Virus record (IMG/VR): IMGVR_UViG_3300035698_004988
Location: 1 to 45,961 of that record
Reading direction: 5' to 3' (one strand)
Origin: a virus
Length of the DNA stretch: 45,961 nucleotides
Shown here in pieces: positions 38,955 to 45,961 of this stretch; the first letter of the stretch is position 1, and each line of letters opens with the position of its first letter. The position numbers were made by a program, and so were the translations under genes. The notes beneath the pieces were generated by a model. The model was not told the origin of the DNA. It worked only from the letters and a program-made list of their open reading frames with translations, and searched no databases.

Positions 38955-40283
38955 ATGAAAGTTAACATTGCAGATATAAGATTAGAAAAGAAGGATGATA
39001 AGACTAAGAGAGTACGAAAAGACTTCGGGGACATTTTCCAACTAGCGGATAGTATTAAACGAGGTGGTTTGCTTCATCCACCTGTTGTAAATATCGACCC
39101 GATTGGGGAGAAGAAATATGTTCTCATAGCTGGAGAGAGAAGGATTAGAGCCTGCATCTTTAACGGATGGACAGAGATTCCTGTTACTCTCTTCGATGAT
39201 ATGGATAGTCTTGACAGAAAGATTTTAGAACTAGAAGAAAATACAATTAGGCAAGACCTTACCTGGATGGAACAGATAGAAGCAGTCAGGCAGCTTGATG
39301 AAATGAAGAGAGAGAAGCATGGTAGTGCGACTCAAAGTAAAACTAGTGAAGGTTGGAGCATACAAGATACTGCAGATACAATCGGCATGTCTAAAGGCTC
39401 AGCTGGTCAGGATATAAAACTTGCGAAGGATTTATTAGCACGACCAGACTTAAAAGCGAAAGTTAAGAAGCTTCCAAAACATGCGGCTAGGAAAATTGTT
39501 AAGCAGACATTGGAAGAGGAGGCTCTCAAACGACTTATATCAATGAAGCAGCTTACAGTATCATCTGATTTAAGACTAGGCAGCTGTGTTAATTTAATAC
39601 ACGATTTGAAGGATGAGAGTATTGATTTATGGCTTACTGACCCCCCATTCGGAGCGGCACATATAGTAGGAGCTAGTGGAAGCGATTCACCGTCAGAGGG
39701 GATGCCGCTTTATAACCTTACAGAATCAAACGTCGGAACTGATGAAGAGATGAGTAAGGTTTATAAAGAATTGATTCCACTAGTTTATAAGAAACTAAAG
39801 CCTGGAGCACATGTATATATGTTCTTCGGGCATGCTTGGTATTGTCGTCTTTTCAGGATGCTAACTGATGCTGGTTTTCACATCGATGAGCAACCGCTGA
39901 TATGGGATAAGATGAGGGTTTCAGTAATGGCGAAAGACCTTCATTACATGTCATCTTATGAAGGTATATTATTTGGATATAAGCTTCCTGCTGGTAGGAT
40001 ATTGACAAAGCCAGTTGCGAATGTTTTATCTGTGCCGGCTATGTCTCATCAGGCTAAGACGCACTCGCTTCAGAGACCGCATGAGCTGTTGAAGATACTA
40101 ATTGAGAATAGCTCTAATGTTGGAGAGACAGTTCTAGATACATTCGCAGGGTCAGCTAGTACACTCGTATCGGCTAGGAAATTACAGAGAAATGCGATTG
40201 GCTTTGAGTTAGATGAAGGGAACTTTTTAAGAGCTCAGAATTTTATGAATGAAGAACTTGGAGAATTTAATAATGGGAGCTAA
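38955..40283 (+). CDS. ParB-domain / DNA methyltransferase fusion (442 aa)
   Basis: ATG 38955 with AAAGG upstream. The N-terminal part is ParB/Srx-like: LADSIKRGGLLHPPVV near 30-45, then the box AGERRIRAC at 59-67, and a helix-turn-helix (WSIQDTADTIGMSKGSAGQDI) at 134-154. The C-terminal part is a DNA methyltransferase of the beta order: TDPPF at 228-232 first, then LDTFAGSAST (AdoMet motif) near 404-415, with RPHELL between. The class could be N6-adenine or N4-cytosine. It probably protects phage DNA from host restriction; the ParB part may give sequence targeting. Confidence 0.85.
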   Translation: MKVNIADIRLEKKDDKTKRVRKDFGDIFQLADSIKRGGLLHPPVVNIDPIGEKKYVLIAGERRIRACIFNGWTEIPVTLFDDMDSLDRKILELEENTIRQDLTWMEQIEAVRQLDEMKREKHGSATQSKTSEGWSIQDTADTIGMSKGSAGQDIKLAKDLLARPDLKAKVKKLPKHAARKIVKQTLEEEALKRLISMKQLTVSSDLRLGSCVNLIHDLKDESIDLWLTDPPFGAAHIVGASGSDSPSEGMPLYNLTESNVGTDEEMSKVYKELIPLVYKKLKPGAHVYMFFGHAWYCRLFRMLTDAGFHIDEQPLIWDKMRVSVMAKDLHYMSSYEGILFGYKLPAGRILTKPVANVLSVPAMSHQAKTHSLQRPHELLKILIENSSNVGETVLDTFAGSASTLVSARKLQRNAIGFELDEGNFLRAQNFMNEELGEFNNGS

Positions 40284-40287
40284 GTAG

Positions 40288-40506
40288 ATGACGATGTTTG
40301 AGGATTTTATGAGAGGTCAAGCTAGACAAACATCTGCACAGGAAGTACGTATGAGACAACAAGCAGCAGCAGAAGCTTTTGGAAATATAAATAATGGATG
40401 GAGATTTGATGATTTAGAAGAAAATGTCTTCATAAGTAAGAGAACAGGGAATAAGACTAAGAAACTAACGGACGCAGTTTGGATTAAGGAGATAGAAGGA
40501 TGCTAG
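40288..40506 (+). CDS. Small protein, unknown function (72 aa)
   Basis: ATG 40288 with GGGAG upstream (a second ATG two codons later is possible). A Gln/Ala/Arg-rich helix (MRGQARQTSAQEVRMRQQAAAEA) is followed by NGWRFDDLEENVFISKRTGNK. Overlaps the csrA start by seven bases (ATGCTAG), so the two are translationally coupled. Confidence 0.6.
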   Translation: MTMFEDFMRGQARQTSAQEVRMRQQAAAEAFGNINNGWRFDDLEENVFISKRTGNKTKKLTDAVWIKEIEGC

Positions 40507-40688
40507 TACTATCAAGAAATGTTGAAGAAGTCATTGTCATAGAAAATGATATAAAGATAACTATTTTAGAAGTAAGAAGGAAGAGAGTTAAGGTTGGGAT
40601 AGATGCACCTAAAGGTATTAGCATAGATAGGAAAGAAGTTTATGATAGGAAGCATGAAGATGATAATAGCAACACTAATAGAAATTAA
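40500..40688 (+). CDS. csrA: CsrA/RsmA-family post-transcriptional regulator
   Basis: 62 residues, ATG 40500. MLVLSRNVEEVIVIENDIKITILEV, then VKVGIDAPKGISIDRKEVYDR, matches the whole CsrA domain: conserved L4, R6 in beta-1, and GIDAPK with the R in IDRKEVY near 44. CsrA dimers bind GGA in mRNA leaders and block or protect transcripts. The C-terminal 12 residues are a charged tail. A phage copy could rewire host carbon or motility control, or act on phage leaders rich in AAGGAGA. GGAAG before the gene offers no obvious feedback hairpin. Confidence 0.92.
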   Translation: MLVLSRNVEEVIVIENDIKITILEVRRKRVKVGIDAPKGISIDRKEVYDRKHEDDNSNTNRN

Positions 40689-40833
40689 AACCGGAAGGAT
40701 ATTCGAGTCTACAGGATATTGGAACGGAAAAGGATTTGAATTAGAATGTCCTCTATGCTTTGCTAAGTTATACATACATTCAAATGATTGTATAAAATGC
40801 GATGAGCACGAAGAACATATGTTTAAACTTTAA
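40660..40833 (+). CDS. Small zinc-ribbon protein (57 aa)
   Basis: ATG 40660 is chosen because AGGA lies about 8 bases upstream; ATGs at 40642 and 40654 are alternatives in the same frame. ECPLCFAKLYIHSNDCIKC gives CxxC...CxxC, a zinc ribbon, at about 30-48. It overlaps the end of csrA by 29 bases. Unknown function. Confidence 0.6.
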   Translation: MIIATLIEIKTGRIFESTGYWNGKGFELECPLCFAKLYIHSNDCIKCDEHEEHMFKL

Positions 40834-40867
40834 GACAAATTAAAAAATCGTACTTAGGAACTAACAA

Positions 40868-41035
40868 ATGAAACATAATAAGCACGATAATTGCAGAACA
40901 TGCATATGGTTTATTACTAAAGATGAGATAGTTACATCTAAATTTTGGTATGTAGGATGGTGTAGAAGGTTTCCTAATTGGAAAGAAGTAGAAAAATATC
41001 ATTACTGTGGAGAATATAAAATTGAAAGTAGCTGA
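40868..41035 (+). CDS. Small cysteine-rich protein (55 aa)
   Basis: ATG 40868 after TTAGGAAC. NCRTCIWF, VGWCRRF and HYCGEY place cysteines as CxxC...C...C, a likely metal site, in a Trp/Lys-rich protein. Its 3-prime end overlaps the start of the polymerase gene by 14 bases. Unknown function. Confidence 0.55.
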   Translation: MKHNKHDNCRTCIWFITKDEIVTSKFWYVGWCRRFPNWKEVEKYHYCGEYKIESS

Positions 41036-43493
41036 TATAGGCTCAACTGATGCAAAGATTATGATAGTTTCGGAGGCACCTGGACGGACTGAAGAACAGA
41101 CTGGAAGACCTTTTTCAGGAGCTAGTGGACAATTGCTACGACAGATGCTACAGCATGTCGGGATAGATTATAATCAATGCTACGTTACGAATGTAGTTGA
41201 CATACGACCGCCTGATAATGGCTTCTCGTCTTTCTATGAACAGAAGAATAGGAAAGAACCGACAGCCTTACTACTAAACTATCACGATGCTCTTAGAGCT
41301 AAGATATTAAAAATCCGGCCGAATATTGTTATCGCTCTAGGAGCCGAAGCTCTCCGCGCTATTACTAATAAGAGAGGGATAGAAGCATGGAGAGGTAGTG
41401 TTATGAAGTATGATGAGGTTAAGATACTTGCTACTTATCATCCATCTACAGTTCTTCGAAGCTACAACATGCATCCAATAGTCGAGATGGATTTGACTAA
41501 GGCTCTTGCTGAGAGTACGTCTAAAGGATATTACTATCAAGAACCTAGTACAGTTATAAGACCTAGTCTAGTACAAACACTCAAGTGGTTGAAAAATTGT
41601 AAAAACTATCCTAGAGTTAGTTGGGACATAGAGACTATAGGACAGCATGTTAGGTGTATTGGTTTAGCAGTTGGGGCTAGTATAAATCCTAGTTCAATTG
41701 TTATACCATTTATAAAATTCCCATCATCTAATATGGTAATGCCAGGAGAGAAAAATCTAATCCGCATTGGAGAAGGTAGTGGGGATATGACGTCTTACTG
41801 GAATAAGCATGATGAGTTGCTTGTACTCAATGCGCTGGCAGATGTTCTTGAGAATAAGAGTATTCAGAAGGTCGGGCATAATAGTATCAGCTTTGATGCT
41901 TCAATTATGAAGAAGGAATTTAATATTGACATAGCTAATCACTACATGGATACTATGCATGCTTTCCATTTAATCTACTCTGAGCTTCCTATGGGTCTTA
42001 AGTTCTTGTCAACAATAATGATGAACATACCGAACTACTGGAAGGAGAAACAGACTAGCTCAGATAATAGTGAGTGGAAGTATTGCGGGATGGATGCAAT
42101 TTGTACACTTGTAATATCATATAAGCTTGATGATGAGATTAACAGTAAAGGGATGAGAAGGTTGTATAGACATATAAATAATCTAGCCATATCTCTAACT
42201 ACTATACAAAATAGAGGGATTACAGTAGATACAGTTGCTCGTGATGCTATGATAGTTGAGCAAAAGAAAAAGCTTGTGGATATTACAGTAAATATAGAAA
42301 GTGTAGCTGGGAAAGGCTTCAATCCTAATAGTCCGAAGCAAGTTAAAGAACTTCTTCATGATAAGATGAAGTTTCCTACTACGTATAAGAAAGGAAATAT
42401 TACAACTGATGAGGCTACGATTAAGAAACTGATTCGTAGGTATCCACAGGAGATTATTCTTAAGAACATCGTATCTTATCGAAAGGTTACTAAACTTATA
42501 AATACATTTTTAGAAATAAATCTAGATGATGATGGGAAGATGAGGACAAATTATAATGCGAGTGGGACTAAGAGCGGAAGGATTTCTTCATCTAAAACGC
42601 TTTGGGATAGCGGTATGAATCTTCAGAATATTCCGGTCGGAAAATCTAAAGGCGTTGAAAATATTAGGAATATATTTGTACCTTCTAAATGTGCTATGTT
42701 TCGAGGCGTATCAATATGTCAAGGATACGGATGTAAAGTATGCGGAGGTTCTGGTAAAAAGTTATTCATAAAAGCTGACTTAGAACAGGCTGAGGCGTTG
42801 GTTGTTGCTGAGATACTATTCCGACATGGAGACCCAACACTGAGAAACCTGCACAAAGACAGAGACTTCGATGTTCATATTTGGATGATAGATCAAATAT
42901 ATAAGTATACAAAGGTTGCTAGTCTTAAAGGCCGGCGGGATATTGGTAAGTTGGTAAATCATTCTGGTAACTATAGAGCCGGTCCTGGAGTTCTTGTTAA
43001 TAAAGCTATTAAGGAAGAGATAGAAGGGATTGATTTTCAACTCGCTAAGCTTGTACTAGCAGCCAGACTAAAAGCGATTCCTGGATTGAAAAAGTGGTGG
43101 AGGTGGGTTGAGAAGAAGGTGGCATCTACTAGAACACTCGAGACTTGTTTCGGGAGGAAGAGGATATTCTTCGGTCGGCTTGATGAAACTACCTTCCGTG
43201 ATGCATACTCATTCGAGCCGCAGTCTATAGTTGGTGATGTTACTAATAGGATATTGACGAAGATTGAGATGAATGTTGATAGTAAGATTGATTTATTGTT
43301 ACAGGTTCATGATGAAGTTGATGGTGAGTGTTATGAGAAAGATTTAGATGAAGTTGTTACTGAGATAAACTTAGCCTCTTTGATTCCAATATTCATAAAT
43401 GATACACCGCTAATAATTCCGATCGATGTAGAGGTCGGGAGTAACTGGAGAGATGTTGTTTCGTATAAGGAGTATAAGAATAGAAATAAATAA
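41022..43493 (+). CDS. Uracil-DNA glycosylase (family 4-like) / 3-5 exonuclease / family A DNA polymerase fusion
   Basis: 823 residues. TTG 41022 has GGAG 9 bases upstream; GTG 41007 is an alternative. Domain 1 (about 1-165) is UDG-like: VSEAPGRTEEQTGRPFSGASG, TNVVDIRPPDN, VIALGAEAL, ATYHPSTVLR. Domain 2 (about 190-375) is a DnaQ-type exonuclease: SWDIETIG, GHNSISFDASIM, CGMDAICT. Domain 3 is PolA: SGTKSGRISSS, NLQNIP, ADLEQAEALVVAE (motif A), the O-helix RDIGKLVNHSGNYRAG, and LQVHDEVDGE (motif C). A CxxG..CxxC-type knuckle (CQGYGCKVCGGSG) is inserted before motif A. It should be the replicative polymerase, able to read or remove uracil. Confidence 0.88.
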   Translation: MKVADIGSTDAKIMIVSEAPGRTEEQTGRPFSGASGQLLRQMLQHVGIDYNQCYVTNVVDIRPPDNGFSSFYEQKNRKEPTALLLNYHDALRAKILKIRPNIVIALGAEALRAITNKRGIEAWRGSVMKYDEVKILATYHPSTVLRSYNMHPIVEMDLTKALAESTSKGYYYQEPSTVIRPSLVQTLKWLKNCKNYPRVSWDIETIGQHVRCIGLAVGASINPSSIVIPFIKFPSSNMVMPGEKNLIRIGEGSGDMTSYWNKHDELLVLNALADVLENKSIQKVGHNSISFDASIMKKEFNIDIANHYMDTMHAFHLIYSELPMGLKFLSTIMMNIPNYWKEKQTSSDNSEWKYCGMDAICTLVISYKLDDEINSKGMRRLYRHINNLAISLTTIQNRGITVDTVARDAMIVEQKKKLVDITVNIESVAGKGFNPNSPKQVKELLHDKMKFPTTYKKGNITTDEATIKKLIRRYPQEIILKNIVSYRKVTKLINTFLEINLDDDGKMRTNYNASGTKSGRISSSKTLWDSGMNLQNIPVGKSKGVENIRNIFVPSKCAMFRGVSICQGYGCKVCGGSGKKLFIKADLEQAEALVVAEILFRHGDPTLRNLHKDRDFDVHIWMIDQIYKYTKVASLKGRRDIGKLVNHSGNYRAGPGVLVNKAIKEEIEGIDFQLAKLVLAARLKAIPGLKKWWRWVEKKVASTRTLETCFGRKRIFFGRLDETTFRDAYSFEPQSIVGDVTNRILTKIEMNVDSKIDLLLQVHDEVDGECYEKDLDEVVTEINLASLIPIFINDTPLIIPIDVEVGSNWRDVVSYKEYKNRNK

Positions 43494-43509
43494 TAGTATT
43501 TAAAATCAA

Positions 43510-43530
43510 CATATCCATATTGTGAATATG
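43510..43530. repeat. 21-bp palindrome family, site 8
   Basis: CATATCCA-TATTG-TGAATATG. One arm base differs, breaking one pair. It lies in the leader of the helicase-like gene, 12 bases before its start. Confidence 0.7.
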
Positions 43531-43542
43531 ATAGGACAAAAC

Positions 43543-44736
43543 ATGGCTCGTAAGCTACCAGATGGAATTTTAAAAGGATTCGCAAAATTTACAGAAGAAA
43601 CAGAGATACCAGCTCTCTTCTCTCTATGGGTTGGTATATCTACTATATCATCTTGCTTAGGTAGAGACTGCTTCATAGACCTAGGACACTTTACAGTATT
43701 CCCAAATACCTACATCATTTTAGTAGCAGGCAGTGCTAAGTGTAGGAAGTCAACTTCAATCGGAACGGGCCGGAAATTTATGGAGAAGGTTACTCCTAAA
43801 GTAAAACTACTGTCGCAGAAGATGACACCTGAGGCGTTGATAGGGGCACTAGCTGGGACAACTGTAGAAGGAGATACGATGCTTCTTAATGAAGCAGAGG
43901 GGATTTTGGTTGTAGATGAGTTGGCTACGCTTATAGATAGGAACGCTTTTAAGAGCGGAATGATTCCTCTATTAACGAAGCTATATGATTGTGATGACTT
44001 TCAATATGAAACTAGGGGAAGGGGTAGTGAGGAGATACGAAATCCATGCTTGTCGATACTAGGCGGCAGTACGACCGACTGGATAAAAGAATCTATACCT
44101 GTTGCATCTATAGGTGGAGGATTTACATCTAGGGTAGTTTTCGTATTTAAAGATACGTTTGAGAAGTTGATACCTTGGCCTAATATGAGTGAGGAGACTA
44201 AGAAACTTGGGGATGATATAGTACATGACTTGAATAAAGTAGGTAGTATGAGAGGTAATTTTACAATAACACCTGAGGCAAGGTCTGAATATGAGGATGA
44301 GTATAAGAGGTTCATGAATAAAAGTGAGCTGTTTGATGATAGTAACTTAGCTGGTTATGCTGGGAGGAGACACATTACACTTTTGAAAGTAGCTATGGCC
44401 ATATCAGCATCAGTGAGAGATAATAAAGTTATAGATAGAGTCGATATGAATATTGCAATGTCAGCTATGCAGATGGTGGAAGTAGATATGCCGAAGGTTC
44501 TTAAGGCAATTAAGTCTGAGTTTGTTGGTGATGTTAGTGAGGAAGTGTTGGCACTTATCATGACTAATAAGACGATGTATCGAAGTGCGTTGGTTAAGAA
44601 GATGGCGTATCGGCTGAGCTCACAGCAGTTGAATATAATACTAGACACTTTGATGGAGCTGGAGAATGATAACGGGGCGAAGATTATTGTAGTTGAGATG
44701 GAAGGAACTAGGACTAAATATATTTATGTGGAATAA
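43543..44736 (+). CDS. Helicase/primase-associated ATPase, DUF3987-like (397 aa)
   Basis: ATG 43543 with AGGA 7 bases upstream; an ATG at 43528 lies in palindrome site 8. WVGISTISSCLGRDCFID at 29-46 then VAGSAKCRKST at 61-71 is a P-loop in which Arg replaces the usual Gly before Lys69; LVVDELATL (D124, E125) is Walker B; LSILGGST is a sensor strand, and GFTSRVVFV supplies an arginine. This layout matches DUF3987-type replicative ATPases found where DnaB is missing. It follows the polymerase, so it is the best helicase candidate in the genome. Confidence 0.72.
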   Translation: MARKLPDGILKGFAKFTEETEIPALFSLWVGISTISSCLGRDCFIDLGHFTVFPNTYIILVAGSAKCRKSTSIGTGRKFMEKVTPKVKLLSQKMTPEALIGALAGTTVEGDTMLLNEAEGILVVDELATLIDRNAFKSGMIPLLTKLYDCDDFQYETRGRGSEEIRNPCLSILGGSTTDWIKESIPVASIGGGFTSRVVFVFKDTFEKLIPWPNMSEETKKLGDDIVHDLNKVGSMRGNFTITPEARSEYEDEYKRFMNKSELFDDSNLAGYAGRRHITLLKVAMAISASVRDNKVIDRVDMNIAMSAMQMVEVDMPKVLKAIKSEFVGDVSEEVLALIMTNKTMYRSALVKKMAYRLSSQQLNIILDTLMELENDNGAKIIVVEMEGTRTKYIYVE

Positions 44737-44908
44737 GAAAATATTCTATCCTCAATATTGTGTACCTTGTGCATTCTCATGGATAGGAAAAAGAATAAAA
44801 GAATGTTGTCCGTTATGCGGCAGTGATGATAATATACTCACAGTTAAAACTGAAGACCTAGGAGAAATCAAGAATGGAAAGCCAAGGAACCACTCTTGCA
44901 AAGCCTAG
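44726..44908 (+). CDS. Small zinc-binding-type protein (60 aa), last gene of the right arm
   Basis: ATG 44726 lies within the last codons of the helicase gene. YCVPCAFSW and ECCPLCGSD give CxxC...CxxC, a zinc ribbon near 12-32. The 3-prime half is coded by a 13-bp inverted repeat region that may end minus-strand transcription, so this sequence does two jobs. Unknown function. Confidence 0.6.
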   Translation: MWNKKIFYPQYCVPCAFSWIGKRIKECCPLCGSDDNILTVKTEDLGEIKNGKPRNHSCKA

Positions 44909-44916
44909 GTCTTCAG
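44850..44916 (-). terminator. Convergence-point inverted repeat, candidate terminator for the left arm
   Basis: CTGAAGACCTAGG (44850-44862) and CCTAGGTCTTCAG (44904-44916) are perfect 13-bp complements. On the minus strand the stem is followed by TTTTAACTG, a short U-tract. On the plus strand A-tracts follow instead. It lies where the two arms meet. The CCTAGG core is shared with the long hairpin at 27.2 kb. Confidence 0.5.
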
Positions 44917-44935
44917 AAAAAAGAGAAGGCGACGT

Positions 44936-45319
44936 TTACGTTTGTTGTCCGCGCTTCATGGACTCTATCACTGTATTCTTTCTTCTATTATCTAAGACAA
45001 GTCCAAGACCACCACCGGCTATGAACATGTTTCCTAATGCTCCCCAGCTCGTTACTTGTCCAGAGGCTAGAGTTGTTATCATCTTAGTTAGCATTGCTTG
45101 ATTCTCATACTGCCGCTCCAAATCGCCCGCTGCAATTTCAAATTCTGACATCGCTGCATCATAGTGGACTTTCAGCATATCAGCTGCAACAGGTTTTTTC
45201 GTAGTTGGGCTAGTCGTCATAGGTGTACAACCGTATGCTGTTATCCACAAGACTAACATTAGTAACGGGACGATGATTGTGAATCTATTATACTCAATCC
45301 AGTCATAAATCTTCTTCAT
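44936..45319 (-). CDS. Membrane protein with two hydrophobic segments, possible holin or envelope factor (127 aa)
   Basis: ATG 45319 with AAAGGAAAAA upstream, 13 bases after the giant ejection gene. Span 1 is FTIIVPLLMLVLWITAYGC (about 13-31) and ends in a lipobox-like AYGC (C31, but Tyr at -2 is atypical). A helix follows (AAGDLERQYENQAMLTKMITTLA), then a glycine-rich span 2 (ALGNMFIAGGGLGLVL, about 94-109) and a basic tail. Last gene of the late operon, a usual place for lysis genes. Holin or ejection partner are both open. Confidence 0.6.
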   Translation of the reverse strand: MKKIYDWIEYNRFTIIVPLLMLVLWITAYGCTPMTTSPTTKKPVAADMLKVHYDAAMSEFEIAAGDLERQYENQAMLTKMITTLASGQVTSWGALGNMFIAGGGLGLVLDNRRKNTVIESMKRGQQT

Positions 45320-45332
45320 AATTTTTCCTTTC

Positions 45333-45961
45333 TTATCTACCTTTTCTGGTTTCTCTTGACTTACGTATTTCTCGAACAGCTGTGCTAACTGCTCCGAGTC
45401 CTCTTACTTTCTTCTTAAAAGTTTTAGTTGGAGTAGGTACAAATTCCATAGCAAAGAAGAACACAACATCAGTTATAGCTGAGATAGCTTCTGTAGTGCT
45501 AATCAATCCTTCAGAGAATTTATTCTGTATCTGACTAATTCTATCACTTAGGTCTTTTAATTTACTTGCTGCAGGAGTTAAGAATGTATATGTCATCTTA
45601 CCTAAACTATACGCGGCAGGTAGGCCTAGTGCCATTAGTATTCTATTAGCCGTCCAAGAGCCGATATAGCCTTTAGCTATATTATTTGCAGCGCGTTTTG
45701 CTTTTGAATACTCTCTATTCTTAACTCCATCTATTAGAGGTTTGACACCTCTCTGAACGTATAGATCATATCGGCCTCTAACATATGTAAAGATGCCAGT
45801 TATAAGTCGATTCTTCTTCTGTCTTTCAATACCAGCCCGCTCAGGAATTTTATATCCTCTATGAATGTCCATAGTATTTATATTAGCCACGTAGTTAGCG
45901 AGTTCTCTAGCATCGCCTTTACTTAGTATATCGAGAGCAGTCTCTGTCTGACTTTTATTCA
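45333..45961 (-). CDS. Giant internal virion / ejection-type protein (C-terminal part; see 1-3824)
   Basis: This is the 3-prime end of the 1,441-residue gene whose 5-prime part lies at 1-3824; an ATG at 45890 is internal, not a start. The C-terminal 165 residues are basic and helical (RQKKNRLITGIFTYVRGRYD...), with a hydrophobic stretch around SWTANRILMALGLPAAYSLGKMTYTF and FFFAMEFVP near the end, followed by TKTFKKKVRG and a basic tail. Stop TAA at 45333. Confidence 0.8.
   Translation of the reverse strand, partial: NKSQTETALDILSKGDARELANYVANINTMDIHRGYKIPERAGIERQKKNRLITGIFTYVRGRYDLYVQRGVKPLIDGVKNREYSKAKRAANNIAKGYIGSWTANRILMALGLPAAYSLGKMTYTFLTPAASKLKDLSDRISQIQNKFSEGLISTTEAISAITDVVFFFAMEFVPTPTKTFKKKVRGLGAVSTAVREIRKSRETRKGR
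45835..45961. repeat. Terminal direct repeat, right copy
   Basis: Identical to bases 1-127; see the left copy. Joining the two makes a 45,834-bp circle with an intact giant virion gene. Confidence 0.93.

Noticed and set aside
6487-43530. N4-type hairpin promoters read by a virion RNA polymerase
   Set aside because: The palindromes are hairpin-like, but no RNA polymerase motif was found in the giant virion protein or elsewhere, and the sites occur in late as well as early regions.
44874-45101. Plus-strand frame opposite the 127-residue membrane gene
   Set aside because: It runs antisense to a gene with a good ribosome binding site and membrane topology; its own start lies inside the zinc-ribbon gene.
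1-45961. Prophage or temperate lifestyle
   Set aside because: No integrase, excisionase, repressor or flanking host genes were seen; the circular unit contains only phage-type genes.

Overview
The window is one complete genome unit of a tailed bacteriophage. Bases 1-127 are repeated exactly at 45835-45961, so the contig closes into a circle (or a circularly permuted molecule) of 45,834 bp, and one 1,441-residue virion gene runs across the junction. The gene set (terminase, portal, scaffold, HK97-like capsid protein, head-tail adaptor, beta-propeller tail protein, fibres, a block of large ejection-type proteins, no tape measure and no sheath) points to a short-tailed, podovirus-like phage. DNA is AT-rich, the standard genetic code is used, and most late genes have strong AAGGAG ribosome binding sites. 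No integrase, lysogeny repressor, tRNA, RNA polymerase, CRISPR array or obvious endolysin was recognised. The host cannot be named. A near-consensus sigma-54 promoter, rRNA-type boxA leaders, a CsrA homologue and a B12-dependent ribonucleotide reductase suggest a host that uses RpoN and CsrA.

Layout. Two divergent arms start in a gene-free control region (about 23.68-24.25 kb). The left arm, on the minus strand, is structural: small terminase, a fibre-like protein, small proteins, a holin candidate, large terminase, portal, zinc ribbon, scaffold, major capsid protein, decoration candidate, a glycosyltransferase-methyltransferase, a polysaccharide deacetylase, adaptor, fibre, beta-propeller tail protein, a GNAT acetyltransferase and three ejection-type proteins. 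It ends past the contig junction at 44,936. The right arm, on the plus strand, carries early and replication genes: three small cassette genes, many small unknowns, a sigma-region-4-like regulator, a Cas4/RecB-type nuclease, a Sak4-like ATPase, a DUF669-like protein, an accessory island with repeated 5-prime gene ends (34.2-36.8 kb), class II ribonucleotide reductase, dCMP deaminase, a ParB-methyltransferase fusion, CsrA, a UDG-exonuclease-PolA fusion and a helicase-like ATPase. The arms converge at about 44.92 kb.

The most unusual feature is at 24.13-25.32 kb. A sigma-54 promoter opens into three tandem cassettes. Each has a boxA-like element, one arm of a long inverted repeat, one small gene, and the matching arm. 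The arms of cassettes 1 and 2 differ at four of 17 positions and all four changes are compensated in the partner arm, so RNA pairing appears to be selected. This copies the architecture of rRNA operons (boxA plus processing stem around each mature RNA), here applied to phage early mRNAs. A second recurrent element is a 21-bp palindrome, CATATTCA-N5-TGAATATG and variants, at eight gene boundaries on both arms. It is sometimes nested in a longer fold-back repeat.
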